Below, in pieces: positions 61,971 through 64,000 of a stretch of 64,000 bases of DNA (position 1 is its first letter; each line of letters begins with the position of its first letter). Under the pieces are notes generated by a model. That model searched no databases. It saw only the letters and a list, made by a program, of their open reading frames with translations, and had not been told where the DNA came from. A program made the position numbers and the translations under genes. The stretch comes from Nocardioides sp. JQ2195 (GTDB lineage: Bacteria > Actinomycetota > Actinomycetes > Propionibacteriales > Nocardioidaceae): NCBI RefSeq assembly GCF_012272695.1, contig NZ_CP050902.1, forward strand, positions 2,976,001 through 3,040,000, in the 5' to 3' direction.

Positions 61971-63221
61971 TCAGGTGAGGAGGACCTCGGCGCCCAGCCC
62001 GGGAGCCAGGTCTCCGCGGGGTTCCACGACCACCTCGTCGAGCGCCAGCCAGCCGGCCAACCGGCGCAACTCCACGGCCAGCTCGGCAGCGGTCTCCGTC
62101 GGCGCACCGGGCTCGGCGTGGGCTGCCTTCACCAGCAGTCGTCGCGCCGCACGGTCGGCCTTGAGGTCAACCCGGGCGACGATGCGATCCCCCAGGAGGA
62201 ACGGCAGCACGTAGTAGCCGTGCACTCGTTTGGCCGCCGGGACGTAGATCTCGATGCGGTAGGAGAAGTCGAACAACCGCTCGGTGCGCTCCCGTTCCCA
62301 GACCAGGGGGTCGAACGGGCTCAGCACGGTCCGCGCCGACACCTTCCTGGGGAGCTTGGCTCCGGCGTGCAGGTAGGCCGGGCGCTTCCAGCCCTCCACC
62401 GCAACCGGCAGCAGCTCGCCGGAGTCCACCAGGACGTGGATGGCCTCCTGCGCGCTGGCGAGACCGGCGTCGCTCGCGTCGGCGGCAGCTGCCCTGGCCG
62501 GCTGGACGCGCATCCGGTAGTAGTCAGCCAGGCATGACGCAGTCGCCACTCCGTGCGACCTGGCCGCCCGGCGCACCAGCTCGACTGCTGCCTCGATCGG
62601 TGACGGCTCCGGGGCTGCCAGGACGGCGGACGGCAGGACACGCTCGGGCAGGTCGTAGACCACCTCGAACTGTTGGTTGCGCCCCGCGATGGCCACCTCG
62701 CCGCAGGTGAACATGTGGTCGAGCACCTTGCGCTCGTCGGACCAGTTCCAGCCCCAGTGGTCCTTCGAGCGGTGCGCTTCCCGGGACAGCACCTCCGCCA
62801 CCTGCCTGGACGTGCTGGCCCCGCGCTCGGTGATCACCGCCCGGATCTCGCGCTCGAGGTCAGGGATGGCCTGGAACCACTTGCCCCTTCCGGCCCGGTA
62901 CGACGCCATGCGGTGCTGCATGAACGGCCACAGCTCCACCGGCATCAGGGCCTGGACGTGCGCCCAGTACTCCACGAGTCGCCGCTGCTCACCACCGCTG
63001 GAGGCACGTCGCAACAGGTCCACGTCGTAGGGCCCCATGCGCGCATAGAGCGGCATGTAGTGGGCGCGCTGCAACACGTTCACGCTGTCCACCTGGAGCA
63101 CCCCGGTGCGCTCGACCGTGCGGGTCAGGGTGCGGAGGGTCGGGCGGGAGTGCGGCCGGTCGGTGAAACCCTGGGCGGCCAGCGCGATGCGTCGGGCCTG
63201 GGCCCGGGACAGTGACGTCAC
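61971..63221 (-). CDS. YcaQ/AlkX-like winged-helix DNA glycosylase
   Basis: 416-residue HTH_42 family protein. The catalytic Q-x-D motif lies in LQVDSVNV (Gln43, Asp45), the variant found in E. coli YcaQ, which unhooks DNA interstrand cross-links; AlkZ-type relatives use Q-x-Q. Other family segments are RAHYMPLYARMG, RRLVEYWAHVQALMP and LSPFDPLVWERERTERLFDF. GTG start at 63221, 7 nt after the response regulator stop, so likely cotranscribed with it. No self-resistance or antibiotic cluster is visible, so a general repair role is more likely. Confidence 0.85.
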   Translation of the reverse strand: MTSLSRAQARRIALAAQGFTDRPHSRPTLRTLTRTVERTGVLQVDSVNVLQRAHYMPLYARMGPYDVDLLRRASSGGEQRRLVEYWAHVQALMPVELWPFMQHRMASYRAGRGKWFQAIPDLEREIRAVITERGASTSRQVAEVLSREAHRSKDHWGWNWSDERKVLDHMFTCGEVAIAGRNQQFEVVYDLPERVLPSAVLAAPEPSPIEAAVELVRRAARSHGVATASCLADYYRMRVQPARAAAADASDAGLASAQEAIHVLVDSGELLPVAVEGWKRPAYLHAGAKLPRKVSARTVLSPFDPLVWERERTERLFDFSYRIEIYVPAAKRVHGYYVLPFLLGDRIVARVDLKADRAARRLLVKAAHAEPGAPTETAAELAVELRRLAGWLALDEVVVEPRGDLAPGLGAEVLLT

Positions 63222-63228
63222 GAGCAGG

Positions 63229-63912
63229 TCAGGGGATGTCGAGCAGCTTCTCCCGCACGGCGTACATCACGGCCTCCATGCGGGAGTGGAGCTGCAGCTT
63301 CTCCAGGATGTTGCGCACGTGGTTCTTCACGGTGTTCTCGCTGATGAACAGCTGGCGAGCGATCTCGCGGTTGTTCATCCCCTTGGCGACCAGACGCAGC
63401 ACCTCGAGCTCACGCTCGGTCAGGCGCAGCCCGGTGACCTGCTCCCGCTCCGGCTTGGACATCTGCTTGAACTCGTCGATCAGCTTCACCGCCATCGACG
63501 GGCTGATCAGGGACTGGCCGTCGGCAACCACGCGCACGGCTTGGGCCACCTCCTCGATCGAGGAGTCCTTGAGGAGGTAGCCGGACGCACCGCTCTTGAC
63601 CGCTTCGTAGAGGTCGGCCTCCTCGTCGGAGACAGTCAGCATGATGATCTTTGCCGACGGAACCGCTTCCTTGATCGCCACGCAGGCCTCGATGCCGGAT
63701 CGCTTCGGCATGCGGACGTCGAGGAGGACCACGTCGGGGGCCGAGCTGATCGCCAGGTCGGTGCCCTCGATGCCGTCCCCGGCCTCACCGATGACCTCGA
63801 TGCCGGACTCCACCCCGAGCAGCATGGTCAGACCGCGTCTGAAGAGCTCCTGGTCGTCGACCACCAGGACACGGATCGGTTCGGACTCGCCGGAAGCGTT
63901 GCTGTCTGTCAC
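63229..63912 (-). CDS. NarL/LuxR family response regulator
   Basis: 227-residue two-domain regulator. The receiver has the acidic pair in VVDDQELFRRGL, the phospho-acceptor Asp in VVLLDVRMPKRSG and a Lys in VKSGASGYLLKDS. The LuxR-type helix-turn-helix is LTERELEVLRLVAKGMNNRE followed by ENTVKNHVRNILEKL. GTG at 63912 lies 6 nt behind CATGAT with no ribosome site. No sensor kinase is within the window; it would be upstream to the right, beyond 64000, or elsewhere. Confidence 0.93.
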   Translation of the reverse strand: MTDSNASGESEPIRVLVVDDQELFRRGLTMLLGVESGIEVIGEAGDGIEGTDLAISSAPDVVLLDVRMPKRSGIEACVAIKEAVPSAKIIMLTVSDEEADLYEAVKSGASGYLLKDSSIEEVAQAVRVVADGQSLISPSMAVKLIDEFKQMSKPEREQVTGLRLTERELEVLRLVAKGMNNREIARQLFISENTVKNHVRNILEKLQLHSRMEAVMYAVREKLLDIP

Positions 63913-64000
63913 AAGGGCATCATGGCACGACCGGGCGACATCTGCCGTCCCCGAGCGTCCCGGTCGTGCCTGATGGCCATGGATGAACCGGTCAGCTGTC

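Overview
This is a very GC-rich actinobacterial chromosome segment, most like Nocardioides or a close relative (Nocardioidaceae). The call rests on gene content rather than a database match: AdnA/AdnB helicase-nucleases, the TetR-DUF3107 pair, MoeZ, an Rv3235-like protein next to secA, DUF5302 and DUF6752 proteins, and many start codons that lack a Shine-Dalgarno sequence and sit 6-8 nt behind a TANNNT box. No tRNA, rRNA, CRISPR array, transposase or phage gene was seen. Most genes are closely packed and the only gene-free stretch near 300 bp is a decayed gene copy.

Layout. 1-5171 (-): adnB (cut by the window edge) and adnA. 5285-24192: a large nucleobase-catabolism locus. On the minus strand, read from high to low coordinates, it holds a PucR regulator, an NCS2 nucleobase permease, the FAD, iron-sulfur and molybdopterin subunits of a form-II molybdenum hydroxylase, a CoxG-like protein, an amidase, HyuA, HyuB, a carbamate kinase and a barbiturase/cyanuric-acid-type ring-opening amidohydrolase. 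Divergent on the plus strand are DUF2877, FdrA and DUF1116 genes, which correspond to the AllH-AllF-AllG oxamate carbamoyltransferase of E. coli. 24197-29545: an alkyltransferase-like protein, a frameshifted secreted serine protease with a decayed tandem copy of its 3' end, moeZ, and a secreted M6 metalloprotease. 29667-43000: regulators and housekeeping genes (TetR/DUF3107, DHA2 efflux pump with its MarR repressor, a ferritin-like protein, a DEAD-box helicase, an L,D-transpeptidase, an orphan ParA, PHP phosphoesterase, histidine phosphatase, an MFS transporter, a MaoC dehydratase, a lipoprotein). 43063-53467: an acyl-CoA dehydrogenase, then a surface-oriented group: secreted PLD-like protein, sulfotransferase, two related secreted exo/endonuclease-phosphatase (EEP) proteins, a glycosyltransferase, and a LicD-methyltransferase fusion with a coiled-coil partner. 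53564-63912: a soluble MgtE-like protein, DUF1003, Mrp, TatB, LysM and Rv3235-like genes, secA, a YcaQ-like DNA glycosylase and a response regulator.

Main hypothesis. The 5.3-24.2 kb locus looks like a complete oxidative pyrimidine route with energy recovery. A nucleobase is imported (NCS2) and hydroxylated, possibly uracil to barbiturate (molybdenum hydroxylase). The ring is opened to ureidomalonate (barbiturase family). The acyl-urea is then split by an AllFGH-like carbamoyltransferase into malonamate and carbamoyl phosphate; the amidase would release malonate and ammonia, and carbamate kinase would make ATP. Ureidomalonate is oxalurate, the known AllFGH-linked metabolite, with one extra methylene, which is why this assignment is attractive. 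It is inference and needs biochemistry.

Other notable items are a roughly 40-bp hairpin element present in frame inside both hyuA and hyuB with compensating stem changes, a secreted EEP protein fused to an alkaline-phosphatase-like domain that appears to have lost its metal ligands, and a perfect 26-bp-arm palindrome between convergent genes.
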